This document shows positions 9,598 to 18,955 of a DNA stretch of 64,000 nucleotides, one piece after another (the stretch's first letter is position 1; each line of letters begins with the position of its first letter). The notes below the pieces were generated by a model that was not told where the DNA came from, searched no databases, and saw only the letters and a program-made list of their open reading frames with translations. A program made the translations under genes and the position numbers. Source of the stretch: Leptospira wolffii serovar Khorat str. Khorat-H2 (GTDB lineage Bacteria; Spirochaetota; Leptospiria; Leptospirales; Leptospiraceae); the NCBI RefSeq assembly GCF_000306115.2, contig NZ_AKWX02000020.1, positions 868,001-932,000 on the forward strand, in the 5' to 3' direction.

Positions 9598-11319
9598 ATG
9601 GATTCAGATACCCGTTCCGTCGCCGTTTCCAGCCGGAAAAAAGATCTAAAATCTTCGGCGAGACCGATTCAGAAGCCAAGTCCAACCCGACGTACGAAAA
9701 AAATCGAGGCGGACTGGTGGAAAAACGCAGTCGTTTATCAGATTTATCCCAGAAGCTTTAGGGATGCCAACGGGGACGGGATCGGAGATCTGGAAGGAAT
9801 CATCCAGAAGCTGGATTATCTGAACGACGGGACTCAGAATTCCCTGGGGATAGACGCGATTTGGTTATCTCCCATCTATCCTTCTCCGATGTTCGATTTC
9901 GGATACGATATTTCCGATTACGAGGATATCGATCCGGTATTCGGAAACATCGAAACTTTCAAACGTTTATTAAAAGAAGCTCATAAAAGAAAGATCCGTA
10001 TCATTATGGATCTGGTAGCGAATCATACTTCCCATCTGCATCCTTGGTTCGTGGAGTCCCGGTCCTCCAAAGACAATCCTAAACGGGACTGGTATATCTG
10101 GAAGGATCCGGTTAACGGAGGTCCGCCCAATAATTGGATGGGTACTTTCGGGGGAAGAGCCTGGACCTACGATAAGGAAACCGAGCAATATTATTATCAT
10201 TCCTTTCTTTCCGAACAGCCGGACCTGAATTGGAGAAATCCCGAGGTCAAGAAGGCTATTTTCCAAATGGTCAAGAATTGGCTGGATATGGGTGTGGACG
10301 GTTTCCGTTTGGACGTGGTAAATCTATTCGTTAAGGACGGAGAATTTAGAAGCAATCCTAGAAAGAGATGGTTGGCTCGTCCTTTCGACCGCCAGAATCA
10401 CATCTACGATCGTAATCGTCCCGAACTTCATGATATTCTAAAGGACTTGAGAAAGCTTTTGGATTCCTACGGCGATCGAATGTCAGTGGGAGAAGTCATG
10501 ATGGAACCTCCCGGCACGAGCGCGCTCCCTGCATCCTATTATGGTGCGAAAGGAGACGAACTGCATCTCGCTTTCAATTTCGCATTTTTCTATACTCCTT
10601 GGAGAGCGGAAAAATTCCGGGATGTTGTGAAAGAATGGGAGAAATGCCTGAGAGATAAGGGCTGGCCCAATTACACATTAAGCAATCACGATTTTCAAAG
10701 ACATATCACCCGTTATTCTAAAGGTAGAGAAACGATCCATCGAGCGAAGATCGCCGCGATGATGCTCTTAACCCTGAGAGGAACTCCTTTCCTTTATTAT
10801 GGAGAGGAAATCGGTATGATGGACGAAAGAGTCCCTAAGAATCGGATCCAGGATCCCGTCGGGAAACGTTATTGGCCCGTGTATCCTAGCCGAGATAATT
10901 GTAGACTTCCTATGTGCTGGTCGGCTCAGGCCAACGGCGGCTTTAGCTCTGCGGATCCTTGGTTGCCCGTATTTTCCCGTTTCGAGAATATCAACGTGGA
11001 AAGCGAATCCCGTTCCATAGATAGTCTTCTCAATTTTTATAAAAAGTTAATATGGATCCGAAAGGGAAACGACGTACTCAAGAAGGGAACCTTGGCTCTA
11101 GATTACGATTCTCCTCCGGGAGTGTTGCAATACACCCGCGAGTACGAGAAGAAGAAATGTCTGATTATTCTCAATTTCGAGAACGAACCTAAGAAGATTG
11201 TAGCGAATGCGAATCGTACCGCCCAGGTCCTGATTTCCACACATAGAAAGCCTGAAAAGATGGAAATCCCCGTAGTGTTCGAAATCGCTCCTTACGAGGG
11301 AATGGTTCTCGAATACTGA
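9598..11319 (+). CDS. GH13 alpha-glucosidase (oligo-1,6-glucosidase/trehalose-hydrolase type)
   Basis: The 573-residue protein is a glycoside hydrolase of family GH13. The domain begins near residue 40 (WWKNAVVYQIYPRSF). Conserved region I DLVANHTS is near residue 135-145, region II GFRLDVVN places the Asp nucleophile near residue 237, region III VGEVM carries the acid/base Glu near 297, and region IV SNHD follows near 362. There is no signal peptide; the first ~38 residues are basic, Ser/Pro-rich and probably disordered. It acts in the cytosol on short alpha-glucosides; linkage preference cannot be read from sequence. It follows glnD by 13 bp. Confidence 0.92.
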   Translation: MDSDTRSVAVSSRKKDLKSSARPIQKPSPTRRTKKIEADWWKNAVVYQIYPRSFRDANGDGIGDLEGIIQKLDYLNDGTQNSLGIDAIWLSPIYPSPMFDFGYDISDYEDIDPVFGNIETFKRLLKEAHKRKIRIIMDLVANHTSHLHPWFVESRSSKDNPKRDWYIWKDPVNGGPPNNWMGTFGGRAWTYDKETEQYYYHSFLSEQPDLNWRNPEVKKAIFQMVKNWLDMGVDGFRLDVVNLFVKDGEFRSNPRKRWLARPFDRQNHIYDRNRPELHDILKDLRKLLDSYGDRMSVGEVMMEPPGTSALPASYYGAKGDELHLAFNFAFFYTPWRAEKFRDVVKEWEKCLRDKGWPNYTLSNHDFQRHITRYSKGRETIHRAKIAAMMLLTLRGTPFLYYGEEIGMMDERVPKNRIQDPVGKRYWPVYPSRDNCRLPMCWSAQANGGFSSADPWLPVFSRFENINVESESRSIDSLLNFYKKLIWIRKGNDVLKKGTLALDYDSPPGVLQYTREYEKKKCLIILNFENEPKKIVANANRTAQVLISTHRKPEKMEIPVVFEIAPYEGMVLEY

Positions 11320-11375
11320 TTCGGGACGATTCCTATTATCGAGCTTCGTTCGGTTCCTTGGGAAGCAAAACAAAC

Positions 11376-11394
11376 GTCGTTCGATTCGAACGAC
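11376..11394. other. inverted repeat between GH13 and acyl-CoA dehydrogenase genes
   Basis: GTCGTTCG and CGAACGAC form a perfect 8-bp stem with a 3-nt ATT loop, 57 bp after the GH13 stop. There is no immediate T-run, although AAAAAAT occurs about 17 bp on. It may be a weak terminator of the metG-glnD-GH13 unit or a regulatory hairpin of the acyl-CoA dehydrogenase leader. Confidence 0.4.
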
Positions 11395-11483
11395 TCCGTT
11401 CTTCGATCGGAAAAAATAGTCGCAGTTCGAATCCTTCGGCTTAATATAGTTTCATAAGAAGTATTCTTCTTTTAGGAACTGAT

Positions 11484-13211
11484 ATGAATCATCCATTACG
11501 ATTGGCCGAGAATCCCGGTCTGGCCTCATACGACGTAAGCGATTATAAAGGGAATCGCGGTAAGAATTTCTACGATGAAGATAGAATCCTGCAGAGAATC
11601 GTGGATCGATACTCTGCGGATTACGATCCTTCCCATAAAAAAGCCATGGTCGAGCACCTTCAAGGCTACGGGCATCTAGTGGGAGGTACCTTGGACGAGT
11701 TGACCGAGGCCTGCCATAAGGAAGGCAAATACGGGGAAGTCGTAAAATACGACCGGACCGGAAATCGGATAGACGAGATCGTTTATTCCACCGAACAGAA
11801 ACTCTCCAGAAAGATTTCCTACGATTACGGAATCGTAAATTTAGATTTTCATGATGAATGGAAGCATCCTTTTACCGATCTGCACAGACAGGCCTTGACT
11901 TATCTTGCCAACCAAAACGGAGAGGGCGGCGTTACCTGTCCTTTGGCGATGACCGAAGGAATGATCCGGGTTTTACAAGGAATCGGGACGGAAGAACAGA
12001 AGAAAAAATATCTCCCTCTCGTAGCAGGTAAGGGTTCCCATTCGCATTTTATGGCGGGCCAATATGTGACGGAAAGAGTGGGCGGAAGTAACGTTGGTGC
12101 CAATCGAACCGTAGCAAGAAAAGGCGAGGACGGGAAATGGATCCTAAACGGAGAAAAATGGTTTTGCTCCAATCCGGGGGATCTTTGGGTCACTACCGCT
12201 AAGGTGGAGGATACGGAGACCATAGGACTCTTTTTGGTTCCTAGAATCAAGGACGACGGTACTCTGAACGGCCATCATATATTAAGAAAAAAAGATATTA
12301 TCGGTTCTAAGGGAAAACTTACCGTGGAAATCGTCTATGAGGACTTGGAAGCGGAGGCCTTGGGCAGACCCGCTCACGGGATCGCCAATTTGATTCGTTA
12401 TGTGATCCGAACTTCTAGGGTTCACGTGGGACTAGCTGCAGCGGGTATGTCTCGCAGGGCCTTTATGGAAGCCAGGGAATATTCCCGGTTTAGAACCGCT
12501 TACGGAAAGAAGATCCAGGATTTTGCCGCTTACTCCAGAGAATTGGCCGAGATGCGGATCCTATACGCAGCTGTGGTCATGCCGATTTTCAGAGGCATCC
12601 ATTGGGCGGAAAAGGGGATTCTTGCGGAACAGATTTCCACTCCTCTAATGAAGTATAAATCTTCCTCACTTTCTTCCCAGATCACTCATAGGGCGATCAT
12701 GGCGTTAGGAGGTTCGGGAATCATCGGAGATTATACCTGCCTTCCTAGACTCCATAACGATTGTATCATCAATGAAACCTGGGAAGGAACCCATTTGATC
12801 ATAACCGATCATGCCTTGGGCGCCATGAACCGTGCCAAGATTCGCGACTCTTATGTGAGCGAGTTGGGAAGAATTTTCCAAGCCGCATCGGAATACCGGG
12901 AACTCAAGGATTCCGCGAAATTAGGGGCGGATCTTCTCGCAGAATGGAATCGGAACATAGAAGAAAAGCCTAGGGAGTGGAAGGAAACTTACCGCGTGGA
13001 TCTATCCGATCAGGCTTACGGCGCTTTGGCCCTTGCGGAATTTTTGGAGCAGTCCGTTCACGATCGTAAAGCCGGGAAGAAAAGATCCAAATTCGATTCC
13101 TTCGCCAAGGGTCTGGGAGCTTTTCTATTCCGTTCTTTGCCGAATGCTAAAGGGGATTACGAAGCCTTCCGTCTTTCTCAGGAAGAAGTGGACGAGATAG
13201 TAAATTGGTAA
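11484..13211 (+). CDS. AidB-like acyl-CoA dehydrogenase
   Basis: The 575-residue flavoprotein has the acyl-CoA dehydrogenase fold. The substrate/FAD region includes [10 protein letters not shown], the central beta domain carries [14 protein letters not shown], and the C-terminal helical domain has [19 protein letters not shown] and GGSGIIGDY, with [10 protein letters not shown] where FAD contacts lie. The length and the N-terminal extension match the AidB/ACAD11-like branch rather than the ~380-residue short-chain enzymes. The exact substrate is unknown; fatty-acid use is central to leptospiral metabolism. Upstream DNA contains a short dyad (AAGAAG, TATT, CTTCTT) about 30 bp before the ATG. 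It is monocistronic by position. Confidence 0.9.
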   Translation: MNHPLRLAENPGLASYDVSDYKGNRGKNFYDEDRILQRIVDRYSADYDPSHKKAMVEHLQGYGHLVGGTLDELTEACHKEGKYGEVVKYDRTGNRIDEIVYSTEQKLSRKISYDYGIVNLDFHDEWKHPFTDLHRQALTYLANQNGEGGVTCPLAMTEGMIRVLQGIGTEEQKKKYLPLVAGKGSHSHFMAGQYVTERVGGSNVGANRTVARKGEDGKWILNGEKWFCSNPGDLWVTTAKVEDTETIGLFLVPRIKDDGTLNGHHILRKKDIIGSKGKLTVEIVYEDLEAEALGRPAHGIANLIRYVIRTSRVHVGLAAAGMSRRAFMEAREYSRFRTAYGKKIQDFAAYSRELAEMRILYAAVVMPIFRGIHWAEKGILAEQISTPLMKYKSSSLSSQITHRAIMALGGSGIIGDYTCLPRLHNDCIINETWEGTHLIITDHALGAMNRAKIRDSYVSELGRIFQAASEYRELKDSAKLGADLLAEWNRNIEEKPREWKETYRVDLSDQAYGALALAEFLEQSVHDRKAGKKRSKFDSFAKGLGAFLFRSLPNAKGDYEAFRLSQEEVDEIVNW

Positions 13212-13220
13212 ATCGATTTA

Positions 13221-13250
13221 TAGGAATCGGATTCTAGGATTCGATTCCTA
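13221..13250 (+). terminator. stem-loop after acyl-CoA dehydrogenase gene
   Basis: TAGGAATCG at 13221-13229 pairs with CGATTCCTA at 13242-13250 (9 bp, 12-nt loop) starting 9 bp after the stop codon. Only three T follow, so termination strength is uncertain. Confidence 0.5.
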
Positions 13251-13275
13251 TTTCCGCAATCGCGGCAGCGATATG

Positions 13276-13358
13276 TAGGGTGCGAAGCAGTCGGAACGAC
13301 CGAAGCGTGAGCGGAGCCCGTAGTAGCGCGACCCGAGAGAATCTCGGGGGCCGCCCGA
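13276..13358. repeat. GC-rich structured intergenic element
   Basis: This stretch of the 217-bp gap is much richer in GC than its surroundings and has short low-complexity CGAAGC/GAGCGGAGC-type blocks, a GTCG-GAA-CGAC mini-hairpin, and a perfect 7-bp stem (CCCGAGA 13332-13338, loop GAA, TCTCGGG 13342-13348). Its texture resembles dispersed palindromic repeats of bacterial intergenic DNA. Copy number elsewhere cannot be seen; only one clear copy lies in this window. Confidence 0.45.
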
Positions 13359-13390
13359 AAGAAAAAATTTCCGATAAAGAATATTTTCAA

Positions 13391-13413
13391 GTCCGGGATT
13401 CAGGATCCCGGAC
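13391..13413 (-). terminator. stem-loop after trxA
   Basis: GTCCGGGAT (13391-13399) and ATCCCGGAC (13405-13413) form a perfect 9-bp stem with a 5-nt loop, placed 15 bp downstream of the trxA stop on the reverse strand. The following reverse-strand sequence is TTGAAAAT, a weak U-tract. Confidence 0.6.
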
Positions 13414-13428
13414 CGGAAGCTTTTTGGT

Positions 13429-13746
13429 TTAAGCTAATTTAGGAGCAAACACCTTTTCCATCTGAGCTTGCGGAATTGCGCCTACGACTTTCTCGGCGAT
13501 CTGTCCGCCCTTGAAAAGCACAAGTGTAGGAATCGATTGGACTCCGTATTGTTGCGCCAATTCGGGTTTCTCGTCGATATTGACTTTTACGACGGTGACT
13601 TCGCCCTTATGAGCCTGTGCGAATTTTTCCAGCTCCGGGGCTACCATTTTGCAGGGACCGCACCATTCGGCCCAGAAATCCACTAGGATGGGTTTGTCAT
13701 GAGTTTTGAGTAGGTCGTTAAAAGAACCAGGCATTGTGTTTTCCAT
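13429..13746 (-). CDS. trxA: thioredoxin
   Basis: This is a 105-residue classical thioredoxin with the redox site WCGPC at residues 28-32 inside VDFWAEWCGPCKM, the buried Asp in the preceding strand, and the cis-Pro in GVQSIPTLVLF. It reduces protein disulfides in the cytosol, supplied by thioredoxin reductase encoded elsewhere. No signal peptide is present. It is monocistronic, with the stem-loop at 13391-13413 just downstream. Confidence 0.97.
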   Translation of the reverse strand: MENTMPGSFNDLLKTHDKPILVDFWAEWCGPCKMVAPELEKFAQAHKGEVTVVKVNIDEKPELAQQYGVQSIPTLVLFKGGQIAEKVVGAIPQAQMEKVFAPKLA

Positions 13747-13955
13747 ACGAAGATTAGACTCGTTCTAAATCGACATGGACAATTCGTTTTCGATTTCAGT
13801 CCCTTTTTTTTGCCCCAATCCGAGGTGTTTTTGGCAGGAAATCGGATCAAGAATACGGGCGTTAGGAATCGGGCCCTTCGTAGGGTTAAAGTAATATATT
13901 CTTAATTTTGAATATACTTGCGATTATTACACGAAATGAGAAACCTGCGCCAACC

Positions 13956-15056
13956 ATGGTATATAAAAAACTTATTTTCAGAGTTTGTCGATATTTAGGA
14001 ATCCTACCGATCTTACTTTTGTCTGGACTTTCCGCCCAGGGACTTTCTCCAGACGCGACCGGGGTTTCCTCGGATCGGGACAGGACCCAAAACGCACCGA
14101 TCCAAGAAGAGAAGAAGAAGTGGCCTTTCCACTCTTCGAACGATTCCTCGGGCTCAAAGAAGCCGGAGTATTTTTCCATTTATCCGGGAGTGAACGCGGA
14201 ATTGGTTACCGTGGATATCACAGGTAACGGACATAACGCGACGATGACCAGAAAGGATCCGGCTAACGTTTCTTGGATGCTGGACCTTAAGTCCAAGGAG
14301 ATCCAGCTCTCCCAATGGATGGGGATTCATTTTCTCATTCATAATTCCGAATTTTATCTGAACAATCAATTCGTCGAACCTCCTGTACAGTCCCAGAGCG
14401 GTTCCTCGGAAGGATCCGATTCCGGAAATAGCGGTGCATCCAAGCAGGACGTGGGAACCAGAATGAGGGGACAATATTCTATGTTTATTCCGATCCTATA
14501 TTTCGGGAAGGATGAACCGGATTCTTTTCGCTTGGGAATCGGAGCGGGGCCTGCAAACGTAAGATTGACCGGGTCGGTGGATTTCATGGATCCTGGGCTA
14601 AGTCTTGCCTCCGTCGCCACCATGAGAACGGCTTCTAGGGCGGAATTTTTGGATAATATCTCGGCAATCCAATTCTTGAACGGAAACGTAAACTTCTCGA
14701 ACGGGGATCCGATCATAAATTACCTTCTCGCGAATCTGAGCCAGGGAAACAATTTGGAACTCCTGGGGGCCTACTACGCCTACAAAGGATTATTGAGTGC
14801 GGATCCGTTATATTTATTGCTGGGAAATCAGGCCCAATACACTCCTTTAGAGCTTGCCACCATTAGCAGCCTGGCCCGGTCTCAGGTCAATGTCAGCGTT
14901 AAGAATGCGTTTTCGTTCATGATTTACTTCGAGACGGGTAAGATCGGACCTATGAAATTCCGATTGGCCTTCGGCGGGCCTTTGTTTAAGGAAAACGGAT
15001 ATACCTACGAATTTAGAACGTTTCAGTTATCCGCTTTTATGCCGATCGAATTTTAA
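13956..15056 (+). CDS. putative outer-membrane beta-barrel/exported protein
   Basis: The 366-residue protein begins with a signal peptide (MVYKKLIFRVCRYLGILPILLLSG) ending near SAQG. A Ser/Asp-rich low-complexity linker follows (residues ~30-65), then amphipathic beta-strand-like segments ending in FRTFQLSAFMPIEF, whose terminal Phe and alternating hydrophobics suit an outer-membrane barrel. A second Ser/Gly-rich insert (SGSSEGSDSGNSG) sits near residue 150. I chose the ATG at 13956 because the signal peptide starts there; a TTG at 13908 would add 16 residues. I do not recognise the family. It is convergent with the downstream TIGR01777 gene. Confidence 0.65.
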   Translation: MVYKKLIFRVCRYLGILPILLLSGLSAQGLSPDATGVSSDRDRTQNAPIQEEKKKWPFHSSNDSSGSKKPEYFSIYPGVNAELVTVDITGNGHNATMTRKDPANVSWMLDLKSKEIQLSQWMGIHFLIHNSEFYLNNQFVEPPVQSQSGSSEGSDSGNSGASKQDVGTRMRGQYSMFIPILYFGKDEPDSFRLGIGAGPANVRLTGSVDFMDPGLSLASVATMRTASRAEFLDNISAIQFLNGNVNFSNGDPIINYLLANLSQGNNLELLGAYYAYKGLLSADPLYLLLGNQAQYTPLELATISSLARSQVNVSVKNAFSFMIYFETGKIGPMKFRLAFGGPLFKENGYTYEFRTFQLSAFMPIEF

Positions 15057-15068
15057 AGAATTCGAATA

Positions 15069-15980
15069 TTATCCCAAAAGGTTCTTTAAGGCAGTTTCCA
15101 GATTCGGGTAGCGAAATTTATAACCCATTTCCAGAAGTCTCTTGGGAACGACCCTTTGCCCGTGAGTGGCCACCATAGCTCCTTCTCCGAAGGCCAAGGA
15201 AAGAGCGAAGGAGGGAATTCTGGTGAATGCGGGACGGCCCAATACCTTGCCTAAAACTTTGCTGAATTGATCGTTGGATAACGGTTCGGGAGAAACTATA
15301 TTATACGCTCCTCTAGACTCTTCTCTTTTGAGTAGGAAGAGTATGGAGGAAAGTTGGTCCTCAATATGCACCCAGGAGAGTATTTGGTTTCCGGAACCGA
15401 TCGGTCCTCCCGCAAAAAGTCGAAACGCCGGAAGCATCGCCGCTAAGGCCCCGCCTTCCGTAGTCAGGACCACTCCGGTTCTGAGTAGAACGGTTCTGAT
15501 CCCGGCTTTTTCGGCTTCGAGAGCTTCCTCTTCCCAGGATCTACAAAGTTCGCCTAACTCGTCTTCGGCGGCAGGGCTATCCTCGTCGAAGGGAGGAGTC
15601 GCAGTTTCGAAAGATCCGTAGATTCCGATTGCGGATGCGTTAAAAAGAGCCTTGGGACCGAATTCTCCCAGGGAGGAAAGTCTTCCTACAAGATCCCGGG
15701 TAAAATCGACCCTAGAACTTCTGATCCTTTGTTTGTATTCGGGAGTCCATCGCACTCCTGCAATGGGCTCTCCCGCTAGATTGATAAGAACGTCCACATT
15801 TTCGAGGTCGGCTCGGGTGGGTAGGGATCCGATACGCACATCCCATTCCGATATTCTTTGGAGTCTTTGAGGCAATTTTCCGCTACGACTGAAAAGTCTG
15901 ACTTTATATCCTTCCGCTTTTAAACGAATGGCCAACATGGATCCTATGAGCCCGGTTCCGCCTGTGATTCCGATGAGCAT
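15069..15980 (-). CDS. TIGR01777 family NAD(P)-dependent epimerase-like protein
   Basis: The 303-residue Rossmann-fold SDR starts with the nucleotide-binding motif GITGGTGLIG at residues 3-12. It continues with DVLINLAGEPI, NASAIGIYG (family replacement of the classical Tyr-x3-Lys region), ILSWVHIEDQ and a C-terminal PKRLLEMGYKFRYP, all characteristic of the YfcH/TIGR01777 family. The substrate is unknown; members are cytosolic. Its start overlaps the divergent gene beginning at 15973 by 8 bp. Confidence 0.9.
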   Translation of the reverse strand: MLIGITGGTGLIGSMLAIRLKAEGYKVRLFSRSGKLPQRLQRISEWDVRIGSLPTRADLENVDVLINLAGEPIAGVRWTPEYKQRIRSSRVDFTRDLVGRLSSLGEFGPKALFNASAIGIYGSFETATPPFDEDSPAAEDELGELCRSWEEEALEAEKAGIRTVLLRTGVVLTTEGGALAAMLPAFRLFAGGPIGSGNQILSWVHIEDQLSSILFLLKREESRGAYNIVSPEPLSNDQFSKVLGKVLGRPAFTRIPSFALSLAFGEGAMVATHGQRVVPKRLLEMGYKFRYPNLETALKNLLG

Positions 15981-16746
15981 TTATACTCGCTCCTTGCCGG
16001 TTGTTCCGAAAAGAATTAAAAACTTTTTGCCTAAGTCTCTTAGGGATCATGATCCAAGATCGGTTTCCATTCGACAAGAAGAAAGGAAATCAGAGTTGAT
16101 TCTTCGCAAGGAAATCGGGACATTGAGTGGAGTGGAAATCCAAAAGTCTAACGCAGTTCCTAAAATTCTGGCCGTAATCTTCGTCGCCGGACTGATTCTT
16201 TCCAATTATTACCTAATCGTTACTTCGGATTCCAAATTGGAATTCTATCGATCCGAGCCTCCATTTTTACGTTTCGATTTCACGGACTCCTATCTGGAGG
16301 ACAGATCCTCCCAGGCTCCTTATATCGCCGACGGAAACCTTTCCACGGAATGGAAAAAATTAAGACCGTCGTCGAGAGAATGGGATTTCGATGCCGAATT
16401 GAGACTTTCTCATCGATTGAAAGAGGGGGTTTATCAACCGACTCCTTGGAAAAGGATTCGAGTGATCGCATGCTCCCAATCCGCGCCTCCTTTATCTTTG
16501 CGAGTATTGGAGAGAGAAGCCATCAACGTGGATAAGGAGTCCCGCTTACCCGACGATACGGAATACCGAAGCGCCGTTCTGGATTTTTCCCGATCCGGCG
16601 AGGCGGAGATTCTTTTGCAGAAACAATTCTCACAGGTTCCTAAGTCGGAATATCCGAAAGGGATCGTGATTTGGGCGGTCCAAGGCAGTTTTTCCAAGAT
16701 CGGAAAGGAATCCTGTATTAAGGATATAGAAATTTCGGAAGAATAA
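15973..16746 (+). CDS. single-pass membrane protein of unknown function
   Basis: The 257-residue product has a basic N-terminus, one transmembrane segment at about residues 57-75 (ILAVIFVAGLILSNYYLIV), and a ~180-residue exterior domain with DGNLSTEWKK-type and ISLRV-like beta segments that resembles a discoidin/F5-8-like or carbohydrate-binding fold only loosely. The start is uncertain: 15973 is the first ATG not deep inside the divergent gene. It is followed 23 bp later by a CPBP protease gene, so the two may form an operon. I do not recognise the family. Confidence 0.6.
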   Translation: MSIYTRSLPVVPKRIKNFLPKSLRDHDPRSVSIRQEERKSELILRKEIGTLSGVEIQKSNAVPKILAVIFVAGLILSNYYLIVTSDSKLEFYRSEPPFLRFDFTDSYLEDRSSQAPYIADGNLSTEWKKLRPSSREWDFDAELRLSHRLKEGVYQPTPWKRIRVIACSQSAPPLSLRVLEREAINVDKESRLPDDTEYRSAVLDFSRSGEAEILLQKQFSQVPKSEYPKGIVIWAVQGSFSKIGKESCIKDIEISEE

Positions 16747-16769
16747 ACTATTTGGAAAGAATATAAGAA

Positions 16770-17573
16770 ATGGAATTTAAAGCAGAGAATCGAAAAGATC
16801 TCCCCGAGTATTCCTCCGGAAAATTGGAAAGCGTACTAATCCTAGTTTCCGTTTTCGTACTTTGTTTATCCGTACTGCCTTTTACTATTTCCCGTTTTCT
16901 TGCACCTACGATTCTATTCCCTTTCGTTTTTTTGGGGCTTTTCCTAAGATTTAAGGCCTTGCTTTATCTTACATTTCCTCTTCTGGTTCTGACTCTCTTA
17001 TCCAGTTTTCCTTATGCGCAAAGATTATGGCCTTTAGGGGCCGGAGTCGCTTTAATCTTCTATTTTCTATCTTGGAAGTCCGTGAGAAAATCCGGATTGG
17101 CTAGATGGTTTCGACGAGGAAAGGTTTCCAAGTTCGAATGGCTTTCCGGATTCGGATTCATATTATCCGCATCCGTCGCGTTGCTTTTATGGTTCTATTT
17201 TTGGAACGATGATTTGGAGGATCTAAGAAGAAGATTTCCAGCAGGCGATTTATGGGTACTGCTGGGAGCGGCAATCGGCTTCTCCGTCATCAATGCGATC
17301 GTGGAAGAATTCCTGTTTCGAGGAATCATAATGGAAAGTCTGGAAACGATCTGGAAGAACGGGGCCTGGCCTCTTTGTATCCAAGCCATTGCGTTCGGCG
17401 CCATGCATCTAAACGGATTCCCTAGAGGTTGGTCCGGAATGGGATTGGCCGCAATCTACGGTCTCATGACGGGCCTCCTTAGGATTCGGACCGGAGGGAT
17501 TTTATTTCCCGTATCCGTTCATTTCTTCGCCGATTTAACCATAGCGATGATCCTTCTTTTCTCGGTGCGTTAA
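16770..17573 (+). CDS. CPBP family intramembrane glutamic endopeptidase
   Basis: The 267-residue polytopic protein has about eight hydrophobic segments and the CPBP (Abi/CAAX protease) signature. Motif 1 is EEFLFRG with two adjacent catalytic Glu (around residue 183), followed by AIAFGAMHLNG containing the motif-2 His, and a last His in PVSVHFFADL. Family members cleave prenylated proteins or act in bacteriocin self-immunity; the substrate here is unknown. It follows a single-pass membrane protein gene with a 23-bp gap and converges on the DUF4349 gene with 6 bp between stops. Confidence 0.9.
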   Translation: MEFKAENRKDLPEYSSGKLESVLILVSVFVLCLSVLPFTISRFLAPTILFPFVFLGLFLRFKALLYLTFPLLVLTLLSSFPYAQRLWPLGAGVALIFYFLSWKSVRKSGLARWFRRGKVSKFEWLSGFGFILSASVALLLWFYFWNDDLEDLRRRFPAGDLWVLLGAAIGFSVINAIVEEFLFRGIIMESLETIWKNGAWPLCIQAIAFGAMHLNGFPRGWSGMGLAAIYGLMTGLLRIRTGGILFPVSVHFFADLTIAMILLFSVR

Positions 17574-17579
17574 ATTTCT

Positions 17580-18224
17580 TCAGTCCCAAACGAATAGGAG
17601 TCGGATCCCTTTTCCTATCGCCCAGAAAACATATCCTAAGGGACCTAAGGTCTTTTTCTTTTCGATGCGGACTTGGACGGTCGAATATTTGGCCAAATGA
17701 CTAAGACTTTCTATTTTACCCTTATAACTTTCGATTTCAGTATTCAATCTTTCTAATTCTCTTTCGACCTTCAATGTCGCTTCCACGTTCTCCGCTTTCT
17801 TTAAAAGCTCCAGATACCTGTCTCGCGCTTTGGTCTTGTTTTCCAAACGGATCTTGGTATCGGTGAATTCTTCGGTTACGTCCTTGCCGGATACTTCCTT
17901 GTCCGTTACTTCTCCCAGGGTTTCGATATCGGATATCGCCTTTTGGAAATACTTAGATAATACCCTGATTTTGGTATATCGATTGCCGGAAACCACCGTA
18001 TAGCCTTCGTATTTTCCAGCTAAATCCGCGATCGCTTTGGACACCGTTTCCGGATCTTTGGTTTCCAATTCCAATCTGGCATCGTAGACGATGATTCTAG
18101 GTTCCGAATTTTTCCCGTCGTCGGTCGTCGACGCTTCTTTGAAAGAAGCGGCTCTATCATAGTTTGCCGTGGACGCGCAACCTAAGAAGAATAGGATAAA
18201 TAAGGTAGAAATACGGAAATGCAT
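17580..18224 (-). CDS. DUF4349 lipoprotein
   Basis: The 214-residue protein starts MHFRISTLFILFFLGC, a lipoprotein signal with Cys16 as the likely lipidation site; an in-frame ATG 12 codons upstream is rejected because it would bury the signal. DUF4349 features follow: an early beta-strand (IIVYDARLELETKD), VSGNRYTKIRVLSKYF, then a long coiled coil (residues ~110-175, ENKTKARDRYLELLKKAENVEA region) and a C-terminal hydrophobic GPLGYVFWAIGKGIRLLFVW. The family is usually membrane-anchored with a periplasmic coiled coil. The function is unknown. Confidence 0.85.
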   Translation of the reverse strand: MHFRISTLFILFFLGCASTANYDRAASFKEASTTDDGKNSEPRIIVYDARLELETKDPETVSKAIADLAGKYEGYTVVSGNRYTKIRVLSKYFQKAISDIETLGEVTDKEVSGKDVTEEFTDTKIRLENKTKARDRYLELLKKAENVEATLKVERELERLNTEIESYKGKIESLSHLAKYSTVQVRIEKKKTLGPLGYVFWAIGKGIRLLFVWD

Positions 18225-18439
18225 ATCGGAAAGAATTCTCTGTTTTCCGAATTTGTGCAAGAAATTTCAGGCTTCGCCCTGGGAAGAGGTATTGATTCGG
18301 AGCGGATAAGCGAGATCGAAATTCGTTTAGCTTTTCGTCGGAGGCAAAATATATGAGAACAATCATGCTGCTTTTTCTATTTCTTGTTAGGTTCCCGGAT
18401 CTATTGCGTATACAATGCGTCCGAATATAGGACGGGAAT

Positions 18440-18955
18440 ATGACCAAATACGAAGATCTAGGCAAAGAAACCGTGCGAGAGTTGTTGAACGCGAATTGGA
18501 TGACACATGACGCATTATGGTTCGCCAATTGCATTCAGGAATTCGGTATCGAGAAAGCGAATCTAGTCAATAAAGCGTCCGTTCGCATGATGGCGAAGGC
18601 GGAAGCGAAGCGTCTTCGTAGGGCGTTGCAAGTGCGTAAGGTACGGACATTCCAAGAATTGGAGGAATTTATCGATACAGGGTTTCGAGTCATTCGCGGG
18701 AATTTCATGGATTTCGAAATTCTCTTTGAACGTCCGTCCACGATAATATGGAAAGTTCCCAGATGCTTTGCCTACGAAGGAGTGAAAAGGCTCGGATATA
18801 TCGAAAGCTATCACTGCGGTATTGTGGATCGCATGGCCGGTTGGCTAGACGAGTTAGGTATTTCCTATGAAATTGATCCCGTTTTCGGCGGGTGTTTGAA
18901 GCATACGGTAGGGCGTTGCGAGATGAGATTTTCTGTGAAATTTCCAAATGGTTAA
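18440..18955 (+). CDS. DUF6125-like soluble protein (tentative)
   Basis: The 171-residue cytosolic protein begins with a helical segment containing NANWMTHDALWFANCIQEFG, a pattern I associate with DUF6125-type proteins, and ends with a Cys-containing beta region (CFAYEGVKRLGYIESYHCGI, GGCLKHTVGRCEM) carrying four cysteines and two histidines that could bind a metal. The family name is given with moderate confidence and its role is unknown. It stands alone. Its stop directly abuts a repeat that copies the end of tRNA-His (18956 onward). Confidence 0.6.
   Translation: MTKYEDLGKETVRELLNANWMTHDALWFANCIQEFGIEKANLVNKASVRMMAKAEAKRLRRALQVRKVRTFQELEEFIDTGFRVIRGNFMDFEILFERPSTIIWKVPRCFAYEGVKRLGYIESYHCGIVDRMAGWLDELGISYEIDPVFGGCLKHTVGRCEMRFSVKFPNG

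Noticed and set aside
13908..13955. TTG start for the outer-membrane-type protein
   Set aside because: It would add 16 residues before the signal peptide; the ATG at 13956 fits better.
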